64,000 nucleotides of DNA, from assembly GCA_027364845.1 (NCBI GenBank), contig DAHXOO010000006.1, positions 1 to 64,000 on the forward strand, written 5' to 3'. A program made the translations under genes and the position numbers. Shown in pieces: positions 48,814-57,709 of this stretch. This DNA is from Pseudomonadota bacterium (GTDB lineage: Bacteria > Pseudomonadota > Gammaproteobacteria > Acidiferrobacterales > UBA6901). The stretch's first letter is position 1. Every line of letters begins with the position of its first letter. The notes under the pieces are model-generated. The model was not told where the DNA came from, did no database searches, and saw only the letters and a program-made list of their open reading frames with translations.

Positions 48814-50049
48814 ATGGTTTCACTGACAAATAAGCGCATTTTGCTGGGCGTTACGGGCAGCATCGCGGCATACAAAAGCGCCGAGACCGTTCGGCGTCTG
48901 CGCGAAGCAGGCGCCGAGGTGCGCGTGGTGATGACCCGGGCGGCAACCGAGTTCATCACGGCCCTTACCATGCAGGCAGTAAGCGGCCATCCGGTGCGCC
49001 AGCATTTGCTGGATGAGCAGGCTGAATCCGGCATGGGCCATATCGAGCTCGCTCGCTGGGCAGATGCGGTGCTGGTGGCGCCGGCCAGCGCCAATTTCAT
49101 GGCCAAGGTGGCCCAGGGTCGCGCCGACGATCTGCTCAGCACGCTGTGTCTTGCGAGCGGCGCCCCGCTGGCCGTGGCGCCGGCAATGAACCGGCAGATG
49201 TGGGACAACCCGTTAACTCAGTCCAACGTGGCAACGCTTCAGAAAAACGGGGTCAGGATCTTCGGCCCCGATAGCGGTACCCAGGCGTGCGGCGAGACCG
49301 GCGCCGGGCGAATGATCGAGCCGAATGATCTTGTCACCATGACCGCCGCCATGTTCGAAACCGGGGAACTCGTCGGCCTCAATGTTCTCGTGACTGCAGG
49401 GCCCACATGGGAACCGATCGACCCGGTGCGCATGATCACCAACCGCAGCTCCGGGAAAATGGGCTACGCCGTGGCCACGGCAGCCATGGAAGCGGGGGCA
49501 CGCGTCACGCTGGTGTCCGGCCCAACCGCACTCGCGTCGCCCGAACGGGTGGAGTGCATCCGAGTAACAACGGCGCGGGAGATGTTCGATGCGGTGCAGG
49601 CGCGGGTGGCGACTGCCCATGTTTTCGTCGGCGCGGCCGCCGTTGCCGACTACCGGCCTGCGCAGACGGCTGTGGATAAGATCAAGAAAACCGCCGATAC
49701 CCTCGATCTCGTACTGATTCGCAATCCCGACATCCTCGCCAGCGTTTCGGCGCACACACCGGCGCCATTCGTGGTCGGCTTCGCCGCCGAGACCGGAGAT
49801 CTGGAACGCAATGCGGTCGCGAAACTGCGGGCGAAGCGCGTTGATCTGATCGCCGCCAATCTCGTCGGCCAGCCGGGCAGCGGATTCGAAGCGGACGACA
49901 ACCACCTTATACTTGTCGATGCCGCAGGAACGGTCGAACTGCCGCTTCTTTCCAAGGCAAAGGCCGCACGCGAACTGATCCACCATATCGCCGTCAGATA
50001 CCATGCAAAAAATCCAGCTGAAAATCCTCGACTCGCGCATCGGCAGTGA
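48814..50049 (+). CDS. coaBC: Bifunctional phosphopantothenoylcysteine decarboxylase/synthetase
   Basis: A 411-residue coenzyme A enzyme. CoaC part (1-190): [16 protein letters not shown] (FMN site), [32 protein letters not shown] and [13 protein letters not shown] with the catalytic Cys. CoaB part: [20 protein letters not shown] and [19 protein letters not shown], and [20 protein letters not shown] with the catalytic Lys. The frame is open from 48334 but ATG at 48814 gives the normal N terminus. It overlaps dut by 47 bases. Confidence 0.96.
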   Translation: MVSLTNKRILLGVTGSIAAYKSAETVRRLREAGAEVRVVMTRAATEFITALTMQAVSGHPVRQHLLDEQAESGMGHIELARWADAVLVAPASANFMAKVAQGRADDLLSTLCLASGAPLAVAPAMNRQMWDNPLTQSNVATLQKNGVRIFGPDSGTQACGETGAGRMIEPNDLVTMTAAMFETGELVGLNVLVTAGPTWEPIDPVRMITNRSSGKMGYAVATAAMEAGARVTLVSGPTALASPERVECIRVTTAREMFDAVQARVATAHVFVGAAAVADYRPAQTAVDKIKKTADTLDLVLIRNPDILASVSAHTPAPFVVGFAAETGDLERNAVAKLRAKRVDLIAANLVGQPGSGFEADDNHLILVDAAGTVELPLLSKAKAARELIHHIAVRYHAKNPAENPRLAHRQ

Positions 50050-50458
50050 ATTCCCGATGCCGCGTTACGCCACTGACGGTTCCGCCGGCGTCGACCTGTG
50101 CGCCTGCATCGATGAACATCTGCGCATCGAGCCCGGCGAAACCCATCTGATTCCGACCGGGATCGCCATTCACATTGGCGAGCAGCACCTGGCCGCGATG
50201 CTGCTGCCGCGCTCCGGGCTTGGCCACAAACACGGTATTGTGCTCGGCAACCTGGTCGGACTCATCGATTCCGACTATCAAGGTCAAATACTCGTTTCCT
50301 GCTGGAACCGAGGCCACGCACATTTCGTAATCGAACCCGGCGACCGGATCGCACAAATGGTGTTCGTGCCAGTGGTACAGGCTGAATTCCAGGTGGTGGA
50401 GGAGTTCGAGGAAAGCCACCGCGGCAGCGGCGGCTTCGGGCATTCGGGCCGCAAATAG
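50003..50458 (+). CDS. dut: dUTP diphosphatase
   Basis: A 151-residue trimeric dUTPase. The five motifs are seen: [13 protein letters not shown] (1), [12 protein letters not shown] (2), [11 protein letters not shown] (3), [13 protein letters not shown] (4) and [10 protein letters not shown] (5), the C-terminal arm that closes on dUTP. It overlaps the end of coaBC, as in many gammaproteobacteria. Confidence 0.96.
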   Translation: MQKIQLKILDSRIGSEFPMPRYATDGSAGVDLCACIDEHLRIEPGETHLIPTGIAIHIGEQHLAAMLLPRSGLGHKHGIVLGNLVGLIDSDYQGQILVSCWNRGHAHFVIEPGDRIAQMVFVPVVQAEFQVVEEFEESHRGSGGFGHSGRK

Positions 50459-50802
50459 TCTCGAAACCGTCGCGATTTGGGCGCCACGCACTGCCATATA
50501 CAGACTTACCGGAGTGCGCGGAAAGCCCCAGCATTCACGCCGGGGATGGATAGCGCAGAGTCCGTAGGACTCCATTGCGAGTACCATGGATTCGATATCC
50601 GCAGACTCGTGTCTCCCACTCCCGACCGAAAAAGCGGCATACTGCGCCTGACGGCGAGCCCGGTGAAAAGCAGACCGGGCACGCTGGAAGCAGGCGCAAC
50701 GAACCCGAAATCGCAGCAGAGGTCGTCGGGCAGTGGCATAATTTAAACTTTCCGTACTAGATTAAGAGTTACGTCTCCAAACACATTCGAGAAAGATCAG
50801 CC
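50459..50802. other. Intergenic, dut to algC
   Basis: 344 bases. A small hairpin GAGTCC gta GGACTC occurs near 50559-50573 without a T tract. No gene recognised; the AT-rich part around 50740-50790 is the likely algC promoter region. Confidence 0.4.
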
Positions 50803-52209
50803 ATGTCCAACCCCCGCCCAGCGGCCCCGCTGCTAAACGAACTTCCAGCAGAAATCTTCAAGGCTTACGACATTCGCGGCATCGTCGGCAAGACGCTTAC
50901 TCCCGCGATCACTGAACAGATCGGCCGGGCAATCGGCAGCGAGGCGCTTGCACGCGGCACGCATCGCATCGTGGTGGCGCGGGATGGCCGGCTGTCCGGT
51001 CCGGCGCTGGTGGAGGCGCTAGCGCGCGGCCTCACTGGTGCCGGATGCGAGGTCGTGGACATTGGCATGGTGCCGACGCCAGTTTTGTATTTCGCCACAC
51101 ATCACCTCGGGACACGCTCAGGCGTCATGGTGACCGGAAGCCACAATCCACCCGAGTACAACGGGCTTAAGATGGTTCTAGGGGGAGAAACGCTCTCAGG
51201 AGCGGCGATAAAGGATCTTCGTCGCCGATTGGTGGAAGGCGATCTCGCGTCCGGACAAGGCACGCTAAGCCGGGCGGATGTGCGCGAAGCATACCTCCAG
51301 CGCATCACCTCGGATGTCAAACTCGAACGCAAACTGCGCATCGTCATCGACTGTGGTAACGTGGTCGCAGGCGTACTTGCACCGGAGCTTGCGCGTCGCC
51401 TGGGATGCGAGGTACGGGAGCTTTACTGCAACGTCGATGGCCACTTCCCGCACCATCACCCCGACCCGAGCCAACCGAAGAACCTAGTCGATCTCATCAA
51501 CGCAGTGACCTGCAGCACAGTGGACGTAGGACTCGCCTTTGATGGCGATGGTGACCGGCTCGGAGTGGTATCACCGGACGGCTCAATCATATGGCCTGAC
51601 CGGCAAATGATCCTGTATGCACGCGACGTGCTTTCACGTCACCCGGGCGCAGAGATCATCTACGACGTCAAATCCTCGCGCACCCTTGAGACTTCCATCC
51701 GCGAGGCCGGCGGCCGGCCGCTGCTGTGGAAAACCGGACATTCCTTCATTAAGGCCAAGCTCCAGGAATCCGGCGCGCTGCTCGCAGGCGAAATGAGCGG
51801 CCACATTTTTTTCAAGGAGCGCTGGTACGGTTTCGACGATGGACTGTACGCCGGCGCGCGGCTGCTGGAGCTGCTGTCGCGTGACCCCCGGCCACCGGCA
51901 GAAATCTTCGGGTCTCTGCCCAACACCCTCAATACCCCAGAGCTGCACATCATGCTGAGCGAGGGCGAGCAGTACGCTGTCGTCAAAGAGCTCGTGGAAC
52001 GCGTACAGTTACCGGGCACACGATTGACCACACTCGACGGGCTGCGCGTGGACTACCCGGATGGCTTCGGCCTCGTGCGTGCCTCCAACACAACGCCGGT
52101 CCTGGTGTTGCGGTTCGAGGCCGACAACGCCACGGCGCTTGCGCGCATTCAGGACGACTTTCGCGCCTTGATCTGGCAGGTGCGGCCCGGGCTTTCACTG
52201 CCGTTCTAA
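50803..52209 (+). CDS. algC: Phosphomannomutase/phosphoglucomutase
   Basis: A 468-residue alpha-D-phosphohexomutase. FKAYDIRGIVGK at the N terminus, active-site TGSHNPPEYNGLK with the phospho-Ser, metal loop AFDGDGDRLG, sugar-specificity loop GEMSGHIFFKERWYGFDDG, and phosphate-binding RASNTTPVLVLRFEA. This is the bifunctional AlgC class, supplying mannose-1-P and glucose-1-P for LPS and exopolysaccharide. It lies just after dut, as in Pseudomonas. An intergenic region without other genes (52210-52499) follows. Confidence 0.94.
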   Translation: MSNPRPAAPLLNELPAEIFKAYDIRGIVGKTLTPAITEQIGRAIGSEALARGTHRIVVARDGRLSGPALVEALARGLTGAGCEVVDIGMVPTPVLYFATHHLGTRSGVMVTGSHNPPEYNGLKMVLGGETLSGAAIKDLRRRLVEGDLASGQGTLSRADVREAYLQRITSDVKLERKLRIVIDCGNVVAGVLAPELARRLGCEVRELYCNVDGHFPHHHPDPSQPKNLVDLINAVTCSTVDVGLAFDGDGDRLGVVSPDGSIIWPDRQMILYARDVLSRHPGAEIIYDVKSSRTLETSIREAGGRPLLWKTGHSFIKAKLQESGALLAGEMSGHIFFKERWYGFDDGLYAGARLLELLSRDPRPPAEIFGSLPNTLNTPELHIMLSEGEQYAVVKELVERVQLPGTRLTTLDGLRVDYPDGFGLVRASNTTPVLVLRFEADNATALARIQDDFRALIWQVRPGLSLPF

Positions 52210-52499
52210 TCTGCACCACGGTATCGGTTCGCTCCTCCTCCCGGGGCTGCAGACCGGCAGCGAGAGAGGAAACCAAGCGGGAACCGCAGCGGTGCAACCT
52301 GGCCAAAGTGACGCCTGACGGCACGACCAGCCATCTCCTGTGAGCCACCTCCGGTCGCGTTTCCCCAGAGTATCCGCGCCATCCAACCCGGAACAGTCTT
52401 GCAAAGTCGCCTGGCTCAACTAGGGTTAATCAACCGCCTCAGTGGCATCCCGCAGGCACCGGCGGCCGATCTTCCACTCAAGAAAAAGGAGCTCTTTAC

Positions 52500-52748
52500 A
52501 TGCTAGGATACAAGGTACAGACCGCTTCCGTGGAAACGCCGATCCCCGCAACCCCGTTTTATTTCGGTGCAATCCAGGACCCAGGCAAATCGGGTACGCA
52601 CGGGCACATGAACGGCCGGGTCAGCACCCGAACCGCGGATGCTGAAAACAGCGAAGCCAATGCATTTTTCCGGGCCCATCCAGATGTTTTTCTAGCAGGT
52701 CTGTTATTCGAGACTGCCGCGGCGTTTGGTAACACGGCGCCAGACTGA
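52500..52748 (+). CDS. Small orphan protein, 82 residues
   Basis: Not recognised. The frame starts at ATG with a near-perfect AAGGAG (52486-52491) eight bases upstream, better than most genes here, which supports real translation. Sequence starts MLGYKVQTASVETPIPATPFY and has no signal peptide, Cys or membrane span; one region AFFRAHPDVFLAGLLFETAAAF is probably helical. A strong hairpin with a GAAA loop follows the stop. It precedes the ankyrin/ACT gene by about 400 bases and could share its regulation. Confidence 0.5.
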   Translation: MLGYKVQTASVETPIPATPFYFGAIQDPGKSGTHGHMNGRVSTRTADAENSEANAFFRAHPDVFLAGLLFETAAAFGNTAPD

Positions 52749-52759
52749 TCGCGCCCTGC

Positions 52760-52808
52760 GGAGATCGGGTCCGTCCGGATTGCCAGAGAAATCTGGCGGC
52801 CGATCTCC
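52760..52808 (+). repeat. Nested inverted repeat after the small orphan gene
   Basis: GGAGATCGG (52760-52768) pairs with CCGATCTCC (52800-52808). Inside, GCCAGA (52782-52787) and TCTGGC (52792-52797) form a stem with a GAAA loop. No T tract follows, so it is not a plain intrinsic terminator. A structured 3' end or RNA element is possible. The rest of 52809-53144 holds no gene but has AT-rich promoter-like stretches before the next gene. Confidence 0.5.
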
Positions 52809-53144
52809 TGAAACACGCATGATTTGTATCACAAATATCTGTTCCGACACTAACCGCAACACCGTTTCCTGGCGATCCAGCCGGTAGCGTCTATATTTGT
52901 ATTATTAAGCCAGGACGATGGGCAGGGCCGAGTCGGGAATTACCCTTATCTTTCTTTGACAGTAATCTCGGACCGCCGCTGCTAACGGGTACAAATCGTT
53001 GCGCCACAACTTTGCCGTTGGCGAACTGCATTCATATCGAGCCCCCCAGCGTGATGGCATATTTTATGCTTGTACTGGATTAAGGTCAGAAGGACATGCC
53101 GAGTCAAGACGACTAAATTAATTACCAAAAAGGGGGCCAGTGTC

Positions 53145-54077
53145 ATGGCATGCAGTCACACAAAAAACTGTGAGCTATTCCCGCAGTTCGCACTGAACCC
53201 AGCGCTGAAGGTCTGGCAGACCCACTACTGCGAGGGTGAGTTCGCCCAATGTGCGCGCTATCAGCTATCCCTCGAAGGGAAAACGATTCCCCTGAATCTG
53301 CTGCCCAACGGCAAGCGCGTCGAAACACCACGCACTTCGAGCGCTTATGGCGCAGCGGCCCTGTTCAACGCGATCGTCAAGGACCGGGTGCATATGGTGG
53401 AGTCCCTGTTGCGCACTGGTGTCGACATCAGTGTCCGCAATGCCGAAGGCATGACTCCGCTGATGGCGGCGGCAAGTCGCGGCAATATTCCGATCATCCG
53501 CTTGCTGCTCTCCAAGGGAGTCGACGTCTCCGCGATCAATCTGAATGGGGCGAATGCCCATGACTTCGCAGTCCAGGGAGGTTTTTCGCAGGTGGCGAAA
53601 CTCATCGCTGCCGCGGGCGGGCGACCAAGTGGCATACCGGTGTCACCCGTGGTCACGGAACACCGCGCGCCAGTGGAGCACCATGAGCCGGTAGAATACC
53701 ACGAACCGGTGGAACAGCCCCCGCGAATTCAGACCGCGCAGGTCGTGCCGCTTGCGGCCGAGCGGCCCCGCGTTGTCGACGGCGGACATGGCTTTTGCCT
53801 GCGCATCCCGACGAATGATGCCCAGGGGCTCGCTCAGGAAATTGCACATGCCTGCGCGGACTGCTTCGTTGCCATTGAGGCAATGGTCCACAAGACAAGT
53901 GCCGGCATCCAAAGTGGCGCCTCAGTCATCGTACTCACCGGGCCGGTTGCGGATCAGGACACGATTCTGCGCATCGTCCACCGACTTGAAACCCTGGGCG
54001 CAGTGTCCGGTCCTATCAGCTGCATGCGACTAGAGTCACTTGCAATGCCCGAAATGGCGAGGACGGCGACATGCTGA
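53145..54077 (+). CDS. Cys-motif, ankyrin repeat and ACT domain fusion
   Basis: A 310-residue protein of unusual build. Residues 1-60 have four cysteines (C3, C9, C29, C36) in CSHTKNCELF and HYCEGEFAQCARY, followed by LNLLPNGKRVE; possibly a metal site. Ankyrin repeats at about 69-160 (GMTPLMAAASRGNIPIIRLL). A linker with HEPVE repeats at about 178-190. Residues about 215-297 resemble the regulatory ACT domain of homoserine dehydrogenase (GFCLRIPTNDAQGLAQEIA, VIVLTGPVADQD). ATG at 53145 follows AGGGGG; the frame to 53070 is probably leader. It overlaps the YeeE gene by 7 bases, so a role with sulfur transport is possible. Function unknown. Confidence 0.75.
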   Translation: MACSHTKNCELFPQFALNPALKVWQTHYCEGEFAQCARYQLSLEGKTIPLNLLPNGKRVETPRTSSAYGAAALFNAIVKDRVHMVESLLRTGVDISVRNAEGMTPLMAAASRGNIPIIRLLLSKGVDVSAINLNGANAHDFAVQGGFSQVAKLIAAAGGRPSGIPVSPVVTEHRAPVEHHEPVEYHEPVEQPPRIQTAQVVPLAAERPRVVDGGHGFCLRIPTNDAQGLAQEIAHACADCFVAIEAMVHKTSAGIQSGASVIVLTGPVADQDTILRIVHRLETLGAVSGPISCMRLESLAMPEMARTATC

Positions 54078-54697
54078 ACTACTGGCCGTGGTGGCTCGGA
54101 TCGCTGGCGCTGGCTGCGATCACAATCGGCTTCTGGCTGCTATTGCGGCGCCCTCTCGGTGTTTCCGGCAGCTGGGCGCGCATCGTCGGTTGGCGCGAAG
54201 CCCGGGCGGTCGCACGGGCGGAGGCCCCTTTTCGCGTCAACGCGGCAGCCATGGGCGACGCCCTGCTGGCTGCAACGCTGGCCGAATTCGGCGAACAAGC
54301 AACTTTTCAATCGCTGTCGACGTCGGGTGCAGGCGCCGCGTCTCCGTCCAGGGCAATGGCGCCATCGTCGCGCACACACTGGACCGTCCACCTGACATTT
54401 CTCGGCACAATGTTGCTGGGTGGATTTATTGCATCAACGTCGAACGGCACCTTCGCGCTGCGCTTTGACCTCGGTTCCGTGTACACGCAACTGTTCGGCT
54501 CAGGCTGGCATTCCTGGCTGCTTCTGATGCTCGGCGGCGGCCTTGTGGGGTTCGGCACCCAGATGGCGGGCGGATGCACCTCGGGGCATGGATTGAGCGG
54601 CTGTTCCCGCCTGGTGCCGGCAAGCCTGATCGCCACCTCGATATTCTTCGCTACCGCGGTCGGAGTTTCCTTCCTCGCACAGGTGATGGCAAGATGA
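54071..54697 (+). CDS. YeeE/YedE-type sulfur transporter, N-terminal half
   Basis: A 208-residue inner-membrane protein. The key motif MAGGCTSGHGLSGCSRL carries the conserved Cys of the YeeE/YedE family (thiosulfate and sulfur-compound transporters such as TsuA). Spans: about 7-25, 113-130, 150-170 and 185-205. Between spans 1 and 2 lies a long hydrophilic stretch (about 40-105). In TsuA both halves are one chain; here the second half is a separate gene overlapping by ATGA. Such pairs (PmpA/PmpB type) are known near sulfur genes. Confidence 0.85.
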   Translation: MLNYWPWWLGSLALAAITIGFWLLLRRPLGVSGSWARIVGWREARAVARAEAPFRVNAAAMGDALLAATLAEFGEQATFQSLSTSGAGAASPSRAMAPSSRTHWTVHLTFLGTMLLGGFIASTSNGTFALRFDLGSVYTQLFGSGWHSWLLLMLGGGLVGFGTQMAGGCTSGHGLSGCSRLVPASLIATSIFFATAVGVSFLAQVMAR

Positions 54698-55119
54698 AAA
54701 CGCGTTCAACCTTAGAGCAACATTTCATCTACGGGCTTTTTGGGCTGGTCTTGGGGTTCGCCCTGAGCCGCATCGGTTTTGCCAGCTACAGCCAGGTGCA
54801 CCGGATGTTCGTTTTCTCCGATCTGCGCCTGCTGTATACGTTCGCCGGCGCCGTAGGTCTCACCATGGCCGGATTCATGGCTTTTGCCCGTGGCCACAGG
54901 ATTCCCACCAAACCCTTCCATCCCGGCACGATCCCCGGCAGCATCCTGTTCGGCGCTGGCTGGGCCCTGACCGGGTCCTGTCCGGCGATCGCAATCGTCC
55001 AGATCGGCGAAGGCCAGTTGGCAGCGGCGTTTACCCTGCTGGGCATTCTGTTCGGCGTATGGGCTTACCGTCAGGTGCACGCCCAGATCTTTCATTGGGA
55101 CACGGGCAGCTGCGAATAG
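54694..55119 (+). CDS. YeeE/YedE-type sulfur transporter, C-terminal half
   Basis: A 141-residue membrane protein with about four spans (FIYGLFGLVLGFALSRIGF, LLYTFAGAVGLTMAGFMAF, GSILFGAGWALTGSCPAIA, AAAFTLLGILFGVWAY). TGSCPA holds the second conserved Cys of the family; matching the first half's GGCTSGHG, the two would build one channel. Start ATG at 54694 overlaps the stop of the first half. It is followed by an exported DsrE-like protein 150 bases later. Confidence 0.85.
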   Translation: MKTRSTLEQHFIYGLFGLVLGFALSRIGFASYSQVHRMFVFSDLRLLYTFAGAVGLTMAGFMAFARGHRIPTKPFHPGTIPGSILFGAGWALTGSCPAIAIVQIGEGQLAAAFTLLGILFGVWAYRQVHAQIFHWDTGSCE

Positions 55120-55270
55120 GCGTAGACATATCACCCTGGAATCGGGTCCACTGCTAGTCGCTGAAATTTCCTCCCCGCCAGATGTCCGAAATGGCGGAGA
55201 ACCTTGTGCCACGGCGCGACATGCGCGATGCTTCCGTCCGTCTCCAAGATAAATAGTTCAGGAGCGACTG

Positions 55271-55708
55271 ATGCGTTACGCATGCATGACAGGGTTCCTC
55301 ATCGCCACCCTGGCGCTGTCTCTGTCGCCCGTTCCTTCCCAGGCAGCGGCGACTCCGCACCGGCACCGCCTCGGCGTCGTCGTCCAGGTGAGCAATGACA
55401 ACCCCGAGGCATGGGATTTCACTCTGCTGAACATCAGCTACATCCAAGCACAGCTCGGAAAAAATAGGCTTCCCATCGAGGTGGTCGCGTTCGGTCCAGG
55501 CATTTTCATGCTCACGCGCAATTCGGTGGTACGCGAAAGACTGGGCAAGGCAATGAAAAATGGCGTGCGCTTCGTCGCCTGCGAGGACAGCATGCAGGCA
55601 CACAAGCTTGCCCGCGAGGATATGTACCCGGGAATCACTTTTGTTCCGCTCGGGATCGCTGAGATCGTCAGCAAGCAGCGCCAGGGCTGGTCCTACCTGA
55701 AGCCGTAA
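55271..55708 (+). CDS. Exported DsrE-like protein
   Basis: A 145-residue protein with a signal peptide (FLIATLALSLSPVPSQAAA). The mature part is DsrE-like: LGVVVQVSNDNPEAWDFTL, IEVVAFGPGIFML, VRFVACEDSMQAHKL with Cys104 at the DsrE active position, and GIAEIVSKQRQGWSYLKP. Its ending and Cys context match the two DsrE-like proteins of the sigma-factor operon 20 kb away, so they are one subfamily. GGAG lies before ATG at 55271. Its place after the split YeeE transporter suggests a periplasmic sulfur-handling role. Confidence 0.8.
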   Translation: MRYACMTGFLIATLALSLSPVPSQAAATPHRHRLGVVVQVSNDNPEAWDFTLLNISYIQAQLGKNRLPIEVVAFGPGIFMLTRNSVVRERLGKAMKNGVRFVACEDSMQAHKLAREDMYPGITFVPLGIAEIVSKQRQGWSYLKP

Positions 55709-55754
55709 ACGCGGCTGCACCCGACATGGCTGCCGCGCACCTGCGGTGGGGCAA

Positions 55755-56321
55755 CTACGTCTTGGGCAGGGTCACCCCGGTCTGCCCCTGATATTTTCCG
55801 CTGCGGTCCCGGTAGGAAACCTCGCATACCTCATCGCCCTCGATGAAGATCACCTGCGCCACGCCTTCGTTGGCATAGATCTTTGCCGGCAGTGGCGTGG
55901 TATTCGAAAACTCGAGCGTCACATGGCCCTCCCATTCGGGCTCGAGCGGCGTCACGTTGACGATGATGCCGCAACGCGCGTAAGTCGATTTACCGAGGCA
56001 GATCGTAAGCACGTTGCGCGGGATACGGAAGTATTCGACGGTGCGCGCCAGCGCAAACGAGTTCGGCGGAATAATGCACACCGCGCCGGTGAAGTCGACA
56101 AAACTGGTAGGAGAAAAATCCTTGGGGTCGACGATCGCCGAGTTGATGTTGGTAAATATCTTGAATTCTTCGGAGCAACGGATGTCGTAGCCGTAGCTTG
56201 ACGTGCCGTAGGAGATGATCGGACCGCCGCCGTTGCGCTTCACCTGCTTCGGCTCGAACGGTTCGATCATTCGCTGCTCCAGCGCCATGCGCCGGATCCA
56301 CTTGTCGGACTTGATACCCAT
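55755..56321 (-). CDS. dcd: dCTP deaminase
   Basis: A 188-residue enzyme making dUTP from dCTP; related to dUTPase. The N terminus [22 protein letters not shown] and the blocks [39 protein letters not shown] and the C-terminal [12 protein letters not shown] are those of the Pseudomonas-type Dcd. The frame extends to 56357, but the family start is ATG at 56321. It is 73 bases after mrp. Confidence 0.95.
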   Translation of the reverse strand: MGIKSDKWIRRMALEQRMIEPFEPKQVKRNGGGPIISYGTSSYGYDIRCSEEFKIFTNINSAIVDPKDFSPTSFVDFTGAVCIIPPNSFALARTVEYFRIPRNVLTICLGKSTYARCGIIVNVTPLEPEWEGHVTLEFSNTTPLPAKIYANEGVAQVIFIEGDEVCEVSYRDRSGKYQGQTGVTLPKT

Positions 56322-56394
56322 CGATTTGTATTGTGCTCCGGGCCGCAGGCCCAGCATCTCTCGACACCAGCCCTGAAGTCCGAAATATTTATCT

Positions 56395-57486
56395 TCAGCT
56401 GTTCTGGATCACGATGTTCGGGAACTTGGCGCTGAAGTCCTTCTTCTGAAGCGAAAGCTTCGCTGCCACGCGCCGCGCAAGCTCACGGTAGACCTGCGCC
56501 AGACGTCCGTCGGGTTCGGCCACCACAGTCGGCTTGCCGCTGTCGGTCTGCTCGCGGATACGAATATCGAGCGGAATGGCCCCGAGGAAATCGACGTCAT
56601 ACTGCTCGGCCATGCGCATCCCGCCGCCCTCACCGAATATATGCTCCTCATGTCCGCAATTGCTGCAGATATGGGTGCTCATGTTCTCGACGATCCCGAG
56701 GACCGGTATCTCTACCTTCTCGAACATCTTAAAACCCTTGCGCGCGTCGAGAAGCGCGATGTCCTGGGGCGTGGTGACAATCACAGCACCCGTGACCGGA
56801 ACTTTCTGGGCGAGCGTGAGCTGGATATCTCCGGTGCCAGGCGGCAAATCGATAACGAGGTAATCGACATCGGTCCAGTTGGTTTCTTTAAGGAGCTGCT
56901 CCAGCGCCTGCGTAACCATGGGGCCGCGCCAGATCATCGGCGTTTCCTCGTCGATCAAGTAACCGATGGACATGGACTGAAGGTGGTAACTTACCACTGG
57001 CTCCATCTTGTGGCCGTCCTTCGACTCCGGCTTGGCATGGGTTCCGAGCATGCGTGGCTGGCTCGGCCCATAGATATCCGCGTCCAGGATGCCAACGTTC
57101 GCTCCCTCGACCGAAAGGGCCAGGGCCAGGTTTACCGCGACTGTCGACTTGCCCACACCGCCTTTGCCGGAAGCGACGGCGATTATGTTCTTCACTCCGT
57201 CGATCGGTTTTACACCTTTCTGCACGCCATGGGCGGCGATCTTGGAGGTCACGTTTATATTGGCCTCTTTCACTCCCGCGATCGCGGCGACCTTTTCCTT
57301 GAGCTTGGCGGCCAGACTGTCTCTGGAACCCTTTGATGGATATCCCAGGACCACGTCGACGGTAACCTTGCCGCCGTCCACGCCGATCTTCTTTACGCAC
57401 TTGGCGGACACCAGGTCCTGCTCAAGGTACGGGTCGATGACCTCTTTCAATGCCGTCTCGACCTGCAACTGGGAAACTTCTGCCAT
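56395..57486 (-). CDS. apbC: Mrp/ApbC family iron-sulfur carrier
   Basis: A 363-residue P-loop ATPase that carries and delivers Fe-S clusters. An N-terminal DUF59 domain (about 1-85) precedes [18 protein letters not shown] (deviant Walker A), [20 protein letters not shown], and [15 protein letters not shown], the CxxC that binds the cluster. The N-terminal extension beyond 57486 is rejected: ATG at 57486 follows GGAGAAG. It diverges from metG, a classic gammaproteobacterial pair. Confidence 0.95.
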   Translation of the reverse strand: MAEVSQLQVETALKEVIDPYLEQDLVSAKCVKKIGVDGGKVTVDVVLGYPSKGSRDSLAAKLKEKVAAIAGVKEANINVTSKIAAHGVQKGVKPIDGVKNIIAVASGKGGVGKSTVAVNLALALSVEGANVGILDADIYGPSQPRMLGTHAKPESKDGHKMEPVVSYHLQSMSIGYLIDEETPMIWRGPMVTQALEQLLKETNWTDVDYLVIDLPPGTGDIQLTLAQKVPVTGAVIVTTPQDIALLDARKGFKMFEKVEIPVLGIVENMSTHICSNCGHEEHIFGEGGGMRMAEQYDVDFLGAIPLDIRIREQTDSGKPTVVAEPDGRLAQVYRELARRVAAKLSLQKKDFSAKFPNIVIQNS

Positions 57487-57709
57487 AAACTTCTCCGCGC
57501 AGTGCTCAGATTTTTGGACTCGCAATGCTACACCGGGAGGGTTGAAATGTCATGTTAGGCATGAATTAACAGGAGCTTATCCCATGCGGGATCTGTGGAT
57601 GTTGGCTGTCGGACCCGCGCATCACCTCCAGCGAACGCTATGCCACGCGCACGCTCCCGGGTCATGCCGCACGACCAGGGCTGCGGCATTTTGGTTTACA
57701 ATGCCAGCC

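Noticed and set aside
53673-53720. HEPVE repeats as a possible DNA repeat element
   Set aside because: The short repetition lies in frame inside the Cys/ankyrin/ACT gene and forms a flexible protein linker; it does not recur elsewhere in the window.
57089-57700. Long N-terminal extension of metG
   Set aside because: It is antisense to apbC and precedes the family start at 57710.
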